A stretch of DNA of 64,000 nucleotides. It comes from an uncultured SAR116 cluster alpha proteobacterium. GTDB lineage: Bacteria; Pseudomonadota; Alphaproteobacteria; Puniceispirillales; Marisalimonadaceae. Numbering within the stretch: the stretch's first letter is position 1; the number at the start of each line of letters is the position of its first letter. The DNA lies in NCBI GenBank assembly GCA_902592615.1, contig CACJFI010000001.1, forward strand, positions 62,001 through 126,000. Reading direction: 5' to 3'. Under the pieces are notes generated by a model. The model worked only from the letters and a program-made list of their open reading frames with translations. It ran no database searches and was not told the origin of the DNA. Of this stretch, positions 8,321 to 17,210 are shown piece by piece. Position numbers and translations under genes: made by a program.

Positions 8321-8725
8321 TTAGTAATAAAAAATCTTTTGCATGCATGTCATTGGTTTTGGTATTTTACTTAAGTCTTCTGTTCCCAATCCTACACTTA
8401 ATACTATGGATGACAATTTTGAAGTTACTTTATCGAAAGTCCATGCAAAATCAGTTGTTGTAAAGAAATATTTATCTTCCCAGATGACATAAGCCCCTTG
8501 TTTTTCTGCTAACAAATTTCCAATCAATACAAATTTACCTTTTATTCTTCTATAAACTTTCGGATTATCCATATCTTTTGATCTATCAAATAAAAACTCA
8601 AACTTATTATTTGTATCAGAACAATCAAATCCTGCGGATGGCAGATGCACATCAACAGCCATAGATTTGAAGGAAAACAAAAAAATTAAAAAAGTCACAT
8701 AAATCAAATTTATTTTTAAGATCAC
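8321..8725 (-). CDS. hypothetical exported protein
   Basis: A 134-residue protein starting at a GTG. Residues 1-23 form a signal peptide (hydrophobic INLIYVTFLIFLFSF core, cleavage after SMA). The mature part has two Cys (in DCSDT and MTCMQ) that may form a disulfide, and alternating strands (EFLFDRS, KFVLIGNLL, AYVIWEDKYFFTT). It has the look of a small periplasmic beta protein. I recognise no family. It stands alone between the tRNA and the divergent VOC gene. Confidence 0.75.
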   Translation of the reverse strand: MILKINLIYVTFLIFLFSFKSMAVDVHLPSAGFDCSDTNNKFEFLFDRSKDMDNPKVYRRIKGKFVLIGNLLAEKQGAYVIWEDKYFFTTTDFAWTFDKVTSKLSSIVLSVGLGTEDLSKIPKPMTCMQKIFYY

Positions 8726-8809
8726 AGTTCATCTAACTTTCTAGTTAATATTTTTAAATAATTATTGTAAGACATATATAACTTCTAAACTAATATAAAG
8801 AAATTTATT

Positions 8810-9202
8810 ATGTCATTTAATATAGACCACGTTGTGATAACTGTATCAGATATAAATAAATCTATTGATTTTTATTCAAATATTTTAGGAATGGAATTAC
8901 AAGAATTTTTATCATTGACAGATTATGTAAAGAGAAAATCTCTCAAATTTGGTAAACAAAAAATAAATTTACATGAAGCTTCAAAACCTTTTAAACCTCA
9001 CGCGAATAATCCAATTCCAGGTGCAATGGATATTTGCTTTTTAAGCGAAATTTATATTGATGACTGGATAAAAATATTCAATAAATTTAACATTAAAATT
9101 GAAGATGGACCCGTTAAAAAAACTGGTGCTAATGGTCCAATAAGGTCAATATATGTAAGAGACCCAGATAAAAACTTAATTGAAATATCTAATCAAATTT
9201 AA
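8810..9202 (+). CDS. VOC family (glyoxalase/dioxygenase-like) protein
   Basis: A 130-residue single vicinal-oxygen-chelate protein with two beta-alpha-beta-beta-beta modules. Visible metal-ligand candidates are His6 (IDHVVITV), His in INLHEAS and Glu in NLIEISNQ near the C-terminus, with the usual VRDPDKNLIE signature. The substrate (dioxygenase, lyase or fosfomycin-type) cannot be told from the sequence. It is cytoplasmic and monocistronic. Confidence 0.9.
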   Translation: MSFNIDHVVITVSDINKSIDFYSNILGMELQEFLSLTDYVKRKSLKFGKQKINLHEASKPFKPHANNPIPGAMDICFLSEIYIDDWIKIFNKFNIKIEDGPVKKTGANGPIRSIYVRDPDKNLIEISNQI

Positions 9203-9260
9203 TAAATATATTTCAAATTGTTTAGATTAATTCTGTCAATTCCCTTGTTCTTTTAACTTT

Positions 9261-9514
9261 TTAATCCCATTTAAGACCAATTTTTTTTATAAGAATTTCT
9301 AAATTTTTTGAATTAATTGCTTTTTCAGCATCCTCATAGTTTTCAAATTCGTATATGGCAAGAAAGAAATTTGTATTTTTTATCCAACCTATTTTTGCAT
9401 TTTTGGTTATAAATGCACCCTTTCCTTCACTATGATTTTCTTTAGCATACCAATTCTCAAACTCTTTTTTTCTAAGAGAGTTGTGTCTGATTTTATGATT
9501 AAGATACAAGTCAT
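9261..9514 (-). pseudogene. EthD/ABM-like small protein gene, frameshifted at an A7 run
   Basis: The reading frame from 9509 has only a TTG start and no internal Met, and begins inside a recognisable domain (KKEFENWYAKE, then FFLAIYEFENYEDAEKA), typical of EthD/ABM-like alpha/beta barrel proteins. The missing N-terminus lies in another frame from ATG 9514 (MTCILIIKSDTTLLE). The two frames meet at a run of seven A (minus strand, 9465-9471). One extra A would join them into an 86-residue protein with a sensible L-L-E-K-K-E-F junction. It could be a real mutation, a slippage site or an assembly error. Confidence 0.65.
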
Positions 9515-9573
9515 CTAAAATTCACATATTTAATTTTAGATATAAATTATTTAGTATGTTGAAAATAAAATTA

Positions 9574-9603
9574 TTGACAATAGTACAGAATAAATTTTTT
9601 AAT
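9574..9603 (+). promoter_or_regulatory. candidate sigma-70-type promoter for hpf
   Basis: A consensus -35 box TTGACA (9574-9579) is followed 18 bases later by TTTAAT (9598-9603), about 26 bases upstream of the preferred hpf start at 9630. It would give a short leader containing the AGAGG ribosome-binding site. Confidence 0.4.
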
Positions 9604-9629
9604 AGAAATTGTTGTTAGAGGTTATATTT

Positions 9630-10229
9630 ATGAATTTTAAAATATTTGGAAAGCAAGTTAAGGTAGGTGAAACTTTTTCCAAATATTCCAATTCAAGTCT
9701 TATTCAAGTAATTAATAAATATTTTCCTAATGCTGTTTCTTCAATAGTAAGTCTGTCAAAAAAAAATAAAATTTTTTATATCATCATAGTACTTCATATT
9801 ACAAAAAAAATGGAATTTACAGCTCAATCAAGTGGTGAAACCGCTAAATTAGCATTCGATTCCACTTTAGAGAAATTATCAAAACAACTAAGGCGTTATA
9901 AAAGAAAAATTAAAAATTATAAACATAATGAAAATTCACATAAATCAAATGTGTTAGATGCTCAGTTCCAAATAATAAATGAGCCCTCTTCAAATAATTT
10001 TAAAAAAGAACAAAATAATGCCGACGAACCACTTATTTTTGCAGAACTAAATACAGAAATTGAAGAGTTAACTGTTGTTGATGCTCTCGAAAAAATGAAA
10101 CTTGGAAACATATCAGCATTAATGTTCAGAAATAAAAAACATAGTGGACTTAATATGATATATAAAAGAGAAGATGGTTTAATTGGTTGGGTTGATCCAA
10201 GAGGGAATAGAAATTTAGCTAAAGTTTAA
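9630..10229 (+). CDS. hpf: ribosome hibernation-promoting factor, long form
   Basis: A 199-residue protein from ATG 9630. An upstream TTG at 9609 is unlikely because it would place the AGAGG ribosome-binding site inside the gene. The N-terminal RaiA/HPF domain (about residues 1-100) has the MEFTAQSSGETAKLAFD segment and a basic LRRYKRKIK helix end. A charged linker follows, then the C-terminal dimerisation domain (about 145-199) with ALMFRNKK, NMIYKREDGLIGWVDP. The long form pairs 70S ribosomes into 100S dimers in starvation. It overlaps msrA tail to tail by 4 bases. Confidence 0.93.
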   Translation: MNFKIFGKQVKVGETFSKYSNSSLIQVINKYFPNAVSSIVSLSKKNKIFYIIIVLHITKKMEFTAQSSGETAKLAFDSTLEKLSKQLRRYKRKIKNYKHNENSHKSNVLDAQFQIINEPSSNNFKKEQNNADEPLIFAELNTEIEELTVVDALEKMKLGNISALMFRNKKHSGLNMIYKREDGLIGWVDPRGNRNLAKV

Positions 10230-10792
10230 TTATTATTTAATTGTTCCAAACGACTATCTCTTCTGCACATAAATCTATAATATTCATACTTGTAAGTTTG
10301 CTTTTTATAATAATTTTGATGTTCCTCTCTTACTGGATAAAATCTGCTTTCTTTTTCAACGGGAACAATCGATGATTTTGGAGCTAGAGATAAAATAATT
10401 TTTTTTTCTTCATCATTTTTATAATAAATTGCTGGTGTGTAAGATCTCCCCCTGTCACAAAATTGCCCATTATTGTCTTCATAATCTATTGTCTTAAATA
10501 CATGAGTTACAAGTTCTTTAAATGTAATTTTTTTAGGATCGTATACTACTAATGCAGCCTCCCGGTGATCTCCCCACTGCCCAGGTATATATTTTGGATC
10601 TTTAGTTGTGCCTGCAGTGAAGCCACTTATAACATCAGACACACCATCAAGTTTTTCTGTATCAGCTTCAGTACACCAAAAGCAACCACCAGAATAAACG
10701 AAAGTATCTGCATTGGAAGAATAGTTAAAATAAGTAAAAATGTTTAAAATAAGAAATAAATTAAGAAGTATTTTTTTGAATGAATTTTGCAT
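10226..10792 (-). CDS. msrA: peptide methionine sulfoxide reductase A, exported
   Basis: A 188-residue MsrA from ATG 10792; a TTG at 10849 would add 19 polar residues ahead of the signal peptide and is unlikely. Residues 1-27 look like a signal peptide (KKILLNLFLILNIFTYF core), so the enzyme is probably periplasmic. The catalytic motif GGCFWCTE carries the nucleophile Cys37. The conserved GDHREA and YTPAIYY blocks are present. It reduces S-form methionine sulfoxide. It converges on hpf with a 4-base overlap. Confidence 0.92.
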   Translation of the reverse strand: MQNSFKKILLNLFLILNIFTYFNYSSNADTFVYSGGCFWCTEADTEKLDGVSDVISGFTAGTTKDPKYIPGQWGDHREAALVVYDPKKITFKELVTHVFKTIDYEDNNGQFCDRGRSYTPAIYYKNDEEKKIILSLAPKSSIVPVEKESRFYPVREEHQNYYKKQTYKYEYYRFMCRRDSRLEQLNNN

Positions 10793-10897
10793 TGTAGTAA
10801 TTTTTGATTGATTTAAATTAGTATTTGGTTCTTTTTTTTTGAAAAACAATGACTACCATATAAATATTTTTAAATAGAATAAGAGCTTTTATTAATA

Positions 10898-12034
10898 ATG
10901 GAAAAATTTGTTTCAGTTACAAATCCAACAGTAATAGAAAACCTAAAATTACAAATTTCTAATAGTAGAATTATAGATTGGGCAACGGATTTTAATAAAG
11001 ATGCAGGCATTAGTTATAATAGACTTGCCCATATTTTAGATTATTGGGAAAATAAATTTTCATGGGAAAAATCTGAGAGAGAACTAAATTCTTTTGATCA
11101 ATTTTATTTCATTGATAAGGATACAAAAACTCACTTTTTACATTTAAAATCGCCTGAGAATAACGCATTACCATTGTTACTTATACATGGTTGGCCGGGA
11201 TCAATATTTGAATTTTTTGATCTTATCCCTTTATTGACAAATCCAAACGAAAATAATTTCTCAGGAAGTCAACCTTTTGATCTTGTAATTCCGTCATTAC
11301 CAAATGTTGGATTTTCTTTCTCTAAAAACCAAAAACCGATGGATCTTGAAGAAATCTCTAATCATTTTGTGAAACTTATGAATTGTTTAGGCTATAAAAA
11401 TTATTTTATCCAAGGTGGAGATTTAGGCTCTTTTATTGCGTCTATTATGTCTAATAATGATCCAGATTCCATAAGAGGTATACACTTAAATATGTTGCCT
11501 CTCCCAAGAGGGTTGGACAAGTCACCTGAAAACAAAGCAGAAGAAATGTATTATCTTAAGCTTAAAAAATTTATTTTATACGAAACTGGATACCAACAAC
11601 TACAAGGTACTAAGCCATTTACTCTTGCTCATGCATTAAATGCATCACCAGTATCATTATGTGCATATATAAGTGAAAAATTTTATACTTGGACAGATCA
11701 TGATGGTGATTTATTTTCTAAAATTAGCATAGATAAGTTGTTAGCTAATATAACTTTATATTGGATTACAGGATGTATAGGCGCATCATTCTGGCCATAT
11801 TATGCTAGACACAGATCAGATTGGCCTATCAGTAAAAAAGAGCCAATTAAAACTCCTATGGGTTATAGTGAGTTTCCAAAAGAATTATTTTCTCCACCAA
11901 TCAGCTTGGCGTCTCAGTTTTATAAAAACATCAAAGATTGGTCTTCTCATAGTTCGGGAGGACATTTTGCTGCAATGGAAAAACCAAAAACATTAGCAAA
12001 AGACATTAATAAATTTGTTAAAGAGATTTTGTAA
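10898..12034 (+). CDS. epoxide hydrolase, EHN-domain type
   Basis: A 378-residue protein with the N-terminal epoxide-hydrolase domain (about residues 5-100, including WATDFNKDAGISYNRL and a DYW...FSW pattern) followed by an alpha/beta-hydrolase core. The oxyanion motif is HGWPGS (residues 97-102). The nucleophile elbow is GGDLGS with Asp175 in the position that attacks the epoxide. The catalytic His is in SGGHFAAME near the C-terminus. It is of the juvenile-hormone/microsomal epoxide hydrolase group. No signal peptide. The substrate is unknown. Confidence 0.92.
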   Translation: MEKFVSVTNPTVIENLKLQISNSRIIDWATDFNKDAGISYNRLAHILDYWENKFSWEKSERELNSFDQFYFIDKDTKTHFLHLKSPENNALPLLLIHGWPGSIFEFFDLIPLLTNPNENNFSGSQPFDLVIPSLPNVGFSFSKNQKPMDLEEISNHFVKLMNCLGYKNYFIQGGDLGSFIASIMSNNDPDSIRGIHLNMLPLPRGLDKSPENKAEEMYYLKLKKFILYETGYQQLQGTKPFTLAHALNASPVSLCAYISEKFYTWTDHDGDLFSKISIDKLLANITLYWITGCIGASFWPYYARHRSDWPISKKEPIKTPMGYSEFPKELFSPPISLASQFYKNIKDWSSHSSGGHFAAMEKPKTLAKDINKFVKEIL

Positions 12035-12094
12035 TTTCTTACTTTTGCTTGTAATCTATATTGAATTTACATTAATCATAATTGGTAATTCAAA

Positions 12095-13075
12095 ATGCAT
12101 TTAGAGTTTCTAACAGAAAAATTTCTTTTAAAAGAGCATAATTTCAATTCTCCTGTAATTGTAACAGGTTCAGGTGGTTGTATAGGCAGTTGGATATTAT
12201 CTATTCTTCACAGATCTGGTATACCTTGCGTGGGTATAGACTTATCTAACAAAAAGGATCGTTTAGAGCTTATACTTGGAAAAGAGGCTGCTGAGATAAA
12301 ATGGGAAGCATGTGATATTACAAATTTTAGTATTTTAAAAAATGTCATTATTAATCATAAACCCAGCGCAATTATTCATCTCGCAGGACTACAAGTTCCA
12401 TTCTGTGCTGCCGACCCTGCTTTAGGTGCACGTGTAAACGTTGAGGGAACAATAAATATTCTTCAAATTGCAAAAGAAATAAAATTAAAAAGAATAGTTT
12501 ATGCTTCGTCGGTAGCCGCATTAGCTATGCCACCAAAAGGACCATGGAAAGAAACTTTATATGGTGCTTATAAGTTAGCTAATGAGCACACCGCGTATGT
12601 TTACTGGGCTGATTGGGATGTGCCTTCAATTGGTATTAGGCCAAATATTGTTTATGGTCTGGCAAGAGATCAGGGTATGAGTTCCAAAAATACATTGGCA
12701 ATTCAAGCAGCTGTCTTAAATAAAGAATATGAAATACCTTTTAATGGGAAATATAGTTGGTTATACGTTGGAGAAGCAGCTTCAGCCTTTATTAGTGCAA
12801 TAAGTAAGGATATGTCAGATGCAAAAGTATTTAATCTTAATGGAAGCTGTGAAACAATAGAATATGGAGTATCCCTATTAAAACAACTTAAACCAAATGC
12901 TAAAGTAAAATATATTGATAAACCATTTCCATTTCCACCCGACTTGGATGACGGTCCATTACGGACTTATGTAGGAAATTATCCATCTATATCAGTAAAA
13001 GAGGGTGTTGAAAATACTTTCAAGGCATTTGATATCCTAAAATCAAAGGGGCTTTGCCCACCTCTATCTTTATAA
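12095..13075 (+). CDS. NAD-dependent epimerase/dehydratase family protein
   Basis: A 326-residue extended SDR. The NAD loop is GSGGCIGSW (residues 25-33), with the following strand acid D49 (GIDLS) typical of NAD preference. HLAG follows, then Ser138/139 and the catalytic Y156-x-x-x-K160. Extended SDRs act on nucleotide sugars, hydroxysteroids or sugar acids; no feature here fixes the substrate. It lies 60 bases after the epoxide hydrolase and 21 bases before a MATE transporter, all on the plus strand. Confidence 0.9.
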   Translation: MHLEFLTEKFLLKEHNFNSPVIVTGSGGCIGSWILSILHRSGIPCVGIDLSNKKDRLELILGKEAAEIKWEACDITNFSILKNVIINHKPSAIIHLAGLQVPFCAADPALGARVNVEGTINILQIAKEIKLKRIVYASSVAALAMPPKGPWKETLYGAYKLANEHTAYVYWADWDVPSIGIRPNIVYGLARDQGMSSKNTLAIQAAVLNKEYEIPFNGKYSWLYVGEAASAFISAISKDMSDAKVFNLNGSCETIEYGVSLLKQLKPNAKVKYIDKPFPFPPDLDDGPLRTYVGNYPSISVKEGVENTFKAFDILKSKGLCPPLSL

Positions 13076-13096
13076 TATAAACTTACGACTGAGCTT

Positions 13097-14437
13097 ATGA
13101 AAAACAACATAGATATTATATTAAAAGGCTCTGTCTTTAAAATGGTCTGTAAGCTATCTTTACCTAATTTTTTAGGCGTTTCTTCAATGCCAATAATTAT
13201 TTTCATGGATGCTTATTTTATATCTAAGTTAGGAAATATAGAATTAGCAAGTTTAGCGTTAGTTTTTCCATTTTTAACTGTAATGCAAATGATGTCAGCT
13301 GGTGCCATAGGGGGGGCTACAACTTCATCAATATCAAGACATTTGGGTAAAAGCAATATCTCCGGGGCCAATTCAGCTGCATGGCATGCAATCATTATTG
13401 CAATAGTTCTTTCTCTAATTTATTCGATGTTTTTTTTATTCTTTCCAGATTATATTTTTATAAAGATGGGGGCTAAAGGTGATGTTTTGGAAAATGCTAT
13501 ATGGTACGCACAGGTAAGTTTTGGAGGTGCTATTTTTATATGGTTGGTTTATATTCTTTCAGCAATCTTCAGAGCAATTGGTGATGTTATTACACCTGCA
13601 ATTATTCAAATTATTGGTTGTTTTTTTCAAATCATCTTTGCAGGAACATTGACTCTTGGGTGGTTTGGTTTTTCAAGTATTGGGATTATAGGGCCTGCAG
13701 TAGCTATGGTAATTAGCCATTTTATAATGGCGTTATATTTGATGATTAATTTACAACTTAAACAAAAAATTATCAAACTAACTCCATGTTCAATTAGTTT
13801 AAGTTCTTTTAAAGATATTATGAAAGTTGGTGGTGGAGGATTAATTAATAGTATAACAATTGCTGGGACTGTTGCTGTTGTTACTGCCGCTGTAAGCAAA
13901 CATGGTGTTGAGGCTCTTGCGGGATACGGATTAGGAAGTAGATTAGAAATAATCATTACACCACTTGTATTTGGAATTGGTTCAGTTCTAACAGCATCAG
14001 TTGGGATAAATGTAGGTGCACAACAATTACCTAGAGCAAAAATGATAGCATGGACAGGTGCATTTATCTCTTTTTGTGTCGTTGGATTATTAGGTGCAAC
14101 TGTAACTATTTTCCCAAATATTTGGTTAAATAATTTTGAATCAAGCACTCTAATTAGAGATTATGCAACCTCATATTTGACAATTGTTGCTCCTTTTTAC
14201 TGTTTTTTTGCTGCAGGGCAAACTTTGTATTTTGCAAGTCAAGGCCTAGGAAAGATATTTTATCCTGTAATTGTAGGTATAATTAGATTATTATCAGTTT
14301 CAATTATATGTTATTATGTAACTTTTTATGACTTATCATTAAACTTTGTTTTTTATGGTGTTAGCTTTGGTCTTTTAGCTACAGGATTAGGTTTGTGGAT
14401 GTGCATGTTAGGCCCAGATTGGAAAAAACAAATTTGA
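13097..14437 (+). CDS. MATE family efflux transporter
   Basis: A 446-residue inner-membrane protein with about 12 hydrophobic segments arranged as two homologous bundles. The N-terminal GSVFKMVCKLSLPNFLGV matches the usual MATE opening with a conserved Pro in helix 1. The internal repeat is visible as GAIGGATTSSISRHLG in the first half and VLTASVGINVGAQQLPRAK in the second. It exports cationic or organic compounds in exchange for Na+ or H+; the substrate is unknown. The 254 bases after it hold no gene until the 50-codon frame at 14692. Confidence 0.92.
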   Translation: MKNNIDIILKGSVFKMVCKLSLPNFLGVSSMPIIIFMDAYFISKLGNIELASLALVFPFLTVMQMMSAGAIGGATTSSISRHLGKSNISGANSAAWHAIIIAIVLSLIYSMFFLFFPDYIFIKMGAKGDVLENAIWYAQVSFGGAIFIWLVYILSAIFRAIGDVITPAIIQIIGCFFQIIFAGTLTLGWFGFSSIGIIGPAVAMVISHFIMALYLMINLQLKQKIIKLTPCSISLSSFKDIMKVGGGGLINSITIAGTVAVVTAAVSKHGVEALAGYGLGSRLEIIITPLVFGIGSVLTASVGINVGAQQLPRAKMIAWTGAFISFCVVGLLGATVTIFPNIWLNNFESSTLIRDYATSYLTIVAPFYCFFAAGQTLYFASQGLGKIFYPVIVGIIRLLSVSIICYYVTFYDLSLNFVFYGVSFGLLATGLGLWMCMLGPDWKKQI

Positions 14438-14691
14438 AACATTTTTTGACTATCCAAAAAAAGACATAGAATACATTGCTATATTCAGCAAACAAAAGAA
14501 TAAAAAAATGCCAACAATAACCTTCATGTTTTGTTATTAACACAAAATAAAAATTAAGTGAAATGATGAGTTGAAAGATACAATAAATAATAAGGCTTTT
14601 TGAAACTCGGTAATTTAACACAATACTTTTCTTGACTAAGTATGGTTAAAATATGAAATTAACTTAATTAAAAAATTTTAAGAGTTTAATA

Positions 14692-14844
14692 ATGGAAAAT
14701 CCATCAGCTATTTTATATTTGATTATAGGTATTGGTTGCTTATATTTATACAGAATATTAAAAAAAAAGTGGAATATTCAAAGTAGCTCAAAATCAAGTT
14801 TGTATAAAATGCTTTTTAAAAATCTTAATGACAAGAATAAATGA
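14692..14844 (+). CDS. possible small single-span membrane protein
   Basis: A 50-codon frame (ATG 14692, TGA 14844). The product has a short N-terminus, one hydrophobic helix (about residues 6-21, ILYLIIGIGCLYLY) and a Lys-rich cytoplasmic tail, following the positive-inside rule. The ribosome-binding site is weak (AAGAG). Its position 31 bases ahead of the hydratase gene suggests co-transcription. No family is recognised, and it could be a chance frame. Confidence 0.45.
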   Translation: MENPSAILYLIIGIGCLYLYRILKKKWNIQSSSKSSLYKMLFKNLNDKNK

Positions 14845-14875
14845 AAATTTATTTTTTTTATGGAGTTATTCCTGA

Positions 14876-15640
14876 ATGGAAGTTGCAGAATTAATTTGGA
14901 ATAGTTGGGAAAATGGTAAAAAAATAGAAATTTTACCAGATAGCATTATGCCTTATTCTCGAAATGAAGCTTACAAAATTCAAGAACAGATTGAAGTTTT
15001 AAGTAAATACACAATTGTAGGTTGGAAAATAGCAGCAACTAGTAAAGATGGTCAAAATCATATAGGGGTGTCAGGCCCTTTAGCAGGACGAATTTTTAAA
15101 GAAAAAGTAGCTTACTCAAATAGTACAATAGCACTAGGGTATAATAAGATGGGAGTTGCTGAACCAGAATTCGCATTCAAGGTTGGTTCATTAATTAAAC
15201 CTAGTAAAACTTTGTTTAGTGTAGAAGAGGTTATGGAATTAGTCGATAGTTTATATATAGCTATTGAATTTCCTGATTCTAGGTTCAATAATTTCTCATC
15301 AGTTGGCGAATTTAATCTCATAGCTGATAATGCATGTGCTGATCAATTTGTTATTTCACCATCAATTGAAATAGATTGGAAAAATATAGATTTCTCTAAT
15401 TTTAAACTCTCAATATCAAATTCAAAATTCTCATATCAAGGGATAGGATCAAATGTATTGGGTGATCCAAGAATTGCATTAACCTGGTTGGTAAATGAAT
15501 TATCACAAAATAATATTATTCTTAAAAAAGATATGATTATATCTACAGGAACATGTTCAAAACCTATACCAGTTGAAGCAGGAGATGTTGTTATTGCTAA
15601 TTTTGGTGAATTAGGTGAAATTAGTGTAAATTTAGTATGA
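14876..15640 (+). CDS. 2-keto-4-pentenoate hydratase/FAH-like family protein
   Basis: A 254-residue protein of the MhpD hydratase/decarboxylase group. The family pattern is clear: VGWKIAATSKDGQNHIGV, the metal-ligand motif AEPEFAF (two Glu), IEFPDSR, and ADNACADQFVISP before a C-terminal half with VLGDPRIALTWLVNEL. Relatives hydrate 2-oxopent-4-enoates from aromatic meta-cleavage or decarboxylate oxalocrotonate. No other meta-cleavage gene is nearby, so the pathway is open. Its stop overlaps the next small gene as ATGA. Confidence 0.88.
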   Translation: MEVAELIWNSWENGKKIEILPDSIMPYSRNEAYKIQEQIEVLSKYTIVGWKIAATSKDGQNHIGVSGPLAGRIFKEKVAYSNSTIALGYNKMGVAEPEFAFKVGSLIKPSKTLFSVEEVMELVDSLYIAIEFPDSRFNNFSSVGEFNLIADNACADQFVISPSIEIDWKNIDFSNFKLSISNSKFSYQGIGSNVLGDPRIALTWLVNELSQNNIILKKDMIISTGTCSKPIPVEAGDVVIANFGELGEISVNLV

Positions 15641-15810
15641 TAAAAACGATAATAATTTTTTCTATATTATTTATATTATTATGGTCATTAAAAAATAAAT
15701 TACCATATATCAAAAACAAGTTAAAAATTTTACTAAGCAACCCCTTTTTTAGGTCTATAGCTTTTAGAGGATTATTTCGAATAGTAAGGTTTTTGATTTT
15801 TAGAAGATGA
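15637..15810 (+). CDS. small basic membrane-associated protein, coupled
   Basis: A 57-codon frame whose ATG overlaps the hydratase stop as ATGA. Residues 4-18 (TIIIFSILFILLWSL) form one membrane helix; the rest is strongly basic (Lys and Arg, ending RFLIFRR). It ends exactly one base before the stop codon of the convergent tesA gene. The overlap and the snug fit argue that it is real. No family is recognised. Confidence 0.6.
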   Translation: MIKTIIIFSILFILLWSLKNKLPYIKNKLKILLSNPFFRSIAFRGLFRIVRFLIFRR

Positions 15811-16443
15811 TTATTTTAAATTCTCATAAAACTTTAAAAAGTACGGAAAAAAATTGTTTACAATTATGCTTACTCCTTTTTTGTTGGGATGAATCATATC
15901 TTTTTGATTTAATTTAGGTTTTAGAACTACATCTTTTAAAAAGAATGGGTAAAAAGCTGTGTCAAATTTTTTTGATAGCTTAGGATAAATTGCGTTAAAT
16001 TCATTTACATATATTTCTCCCAAATTATTGGGCGCTTTCATACCAATTAACATTGTCGGAATTTGTTTTTCTTTTAAATAACTTAAAATTTCTTCAATAT
16101 TTTGACTTGTATAACTTGGATCAATACCTCTTAATGCATCATTAGCCCCAATCAGAATAATTACAGCATCATAATTATCTTCAAGAACCCACTTATATCT
16201 ATTTAATAAGCCTGTAGATGTTTCTCCTGAAACACCACTGTTGAACAAAGTTAAATTGTTTATTTTGTTTTCTAGAGTTTTTTTCTTTAATTGACTTACA
16301 AAATTATCTTCATCAATTAATCCATACCCTGCAATTAAACTATCTCCAAAAAAAATAATTTTTGTTGTTTTTGAGTATGCAAGTTCTATAAAAGAAAATA
16401 CAAATATTAATATATAGAATAATCTTAAAATAAATTTCATCAT
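15811..16443 (-). CDS. tesA: SGNH/GDSL esterase, TesA-type arylesterase
   Basis: A 210-residue protein with a signal peptide (about residues 1-24) and the four SGNH blocks: FGDSLIAGYG (Ser35), SGVSGETS (Gly), LIGANDALRG (Asn), and DMIHPNKKG (Asp and His near the C-terminus). TesA is a periplasmic thioesterase/arylesterase/lysophospholipase. It is divergent from the ABC genes at 16506 and 17211, the tesA-ybbA-ybbP arrangement known from E. coli, which supports the identification. Confidence 0.9.
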   Translation of the reverse strand: MMKFILRLFYILIFVFSFIELAYSKTTKIIFFGDSLIAGYGLIDEDNFVSQLKKKTLENKINNLTLFNSGVSGETSTGLLNRYKWVLEDNYDAVIILIGANDALRGIDPSYTSQNIEEILSYLKEKQIPTMLIGMKAPNNLGEIYVNEFNAIYPKLSKKFDTAFYPFFLKDVVLKPKLNQKDMIHPNKKGVSIIVNNFFPYFLKFYENLK

Positions 16444-16505
16444 CTTATTTAGCCTGATTGATTTTTTTAAGAAAGATTATTTTTCAAAATCAAAAGACTT
16501 TTTGA

Positions 16506-17201
16506 ATGACATCCAAAATAAAAAATGAAAATAAAAACAAACTTATTGATTTAGAAAATATTCATGTAGATCTTAAAAACTCATTTGAAACAATAAGTGT
16601 TCTAAAAGGAATTAATCTAAAAATCTTTAAAGATGAAAGTGTTGGTATAATTGGGGAAAGTGGAGCAGGAAAATCTACCTTAATTATGTGTATTGCTGGT
16701 TTGGAATTAATATCTAAAGGAAAAATTTTTTTTAACAATTTGCCTATACATAATCTTAAAGAAGATGATTTGGCTTTATATAGATCTAAGAATATTGGTA
16801 TAATTTTTCAATCATTCAACCTCTTACCTTCAATGACAGCTCTTGAAAATGTCAATTTACCAATTGAGATATCAGGTGCTTTTAAAAATAATAAAATGGC
16901 AATGGAGTTGTTAACTGCAGTAGGGTTAAAAAACAGAATGTTTCATTATCCTCATCAACTATCTGGTGGAGAACAGCAAAGGGTTGCTATAGCAAGATCG
17001 TTAATATCAAATCCTGAAATTTTAATTGCTGATGAGCCAACTGGGAATTTAGATAAAAAAAATAGTGAAGATGTGATTAAGTTACTTTTCAAATTAAAAA
17101 AAGATTTTGGGTCTACATTAATTTTGGTCACTCATGATACGTCTGTTGCGAAATTGTGCGATAGAATTATAAAAATAGATAATGGCTTAATAGTGAAATA
17201 A
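16506..17201 (+). CDS. ybbA: ABC transporter ATP-binding protein, YbbA/LolD type
   Basis: A 231-residue ATPase with Walker A GESGAGKST (residues 50-58), Q-loop FQSFNLLP, signature LSGGEQQR, Walker B LIADEPTGNLD and switch His in VTHD. The FNLLPSMTALENV stretch is typical of the MacB/LolD/YbbA group, which powers FtsX-type permeases by mechanotransmission rather than classic transport. The permease gene follows after 9 bases, and tesA lies divergently upstream. Confidence 0.9.
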   Translation: MTSKIKNENKNKLIDLENIHVDLKNSFETISVLKGINLKIFKDESVGIIGESGAGKSTLIMCIAGLELISKGKIFFNNLPIHNLKEDDLALYRSKNIGIIFQSFNLLPSMTALENVNLPIEISGAFKNNKMAMELLTAVGLKNRMFHYPHQLSGGEQQRVAIARSLISNPEILIADEPTGNLDKKNSEDVIKLLFKLKKDFGSTLILVTHDTSVAKLCDRIIKIDNGLIVK

Positions 17202-17210
17202 ATAACTAGG

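Noticed and set aside
13627-14148. 173-codon minus-strand frame inside the MATE gene
   Set aside because: It is fully antisense to a clear MATE transporter; such frames mirror hydrophobic codons.
14379-14621. 80-codon minus-strand frame after the MATE gene
   Set aside because: It overlaps the MATE end, has no recognisable domain or good ribosome-binding site, and its composition looks like chance hydrophobic translation of AT-rich DNA.
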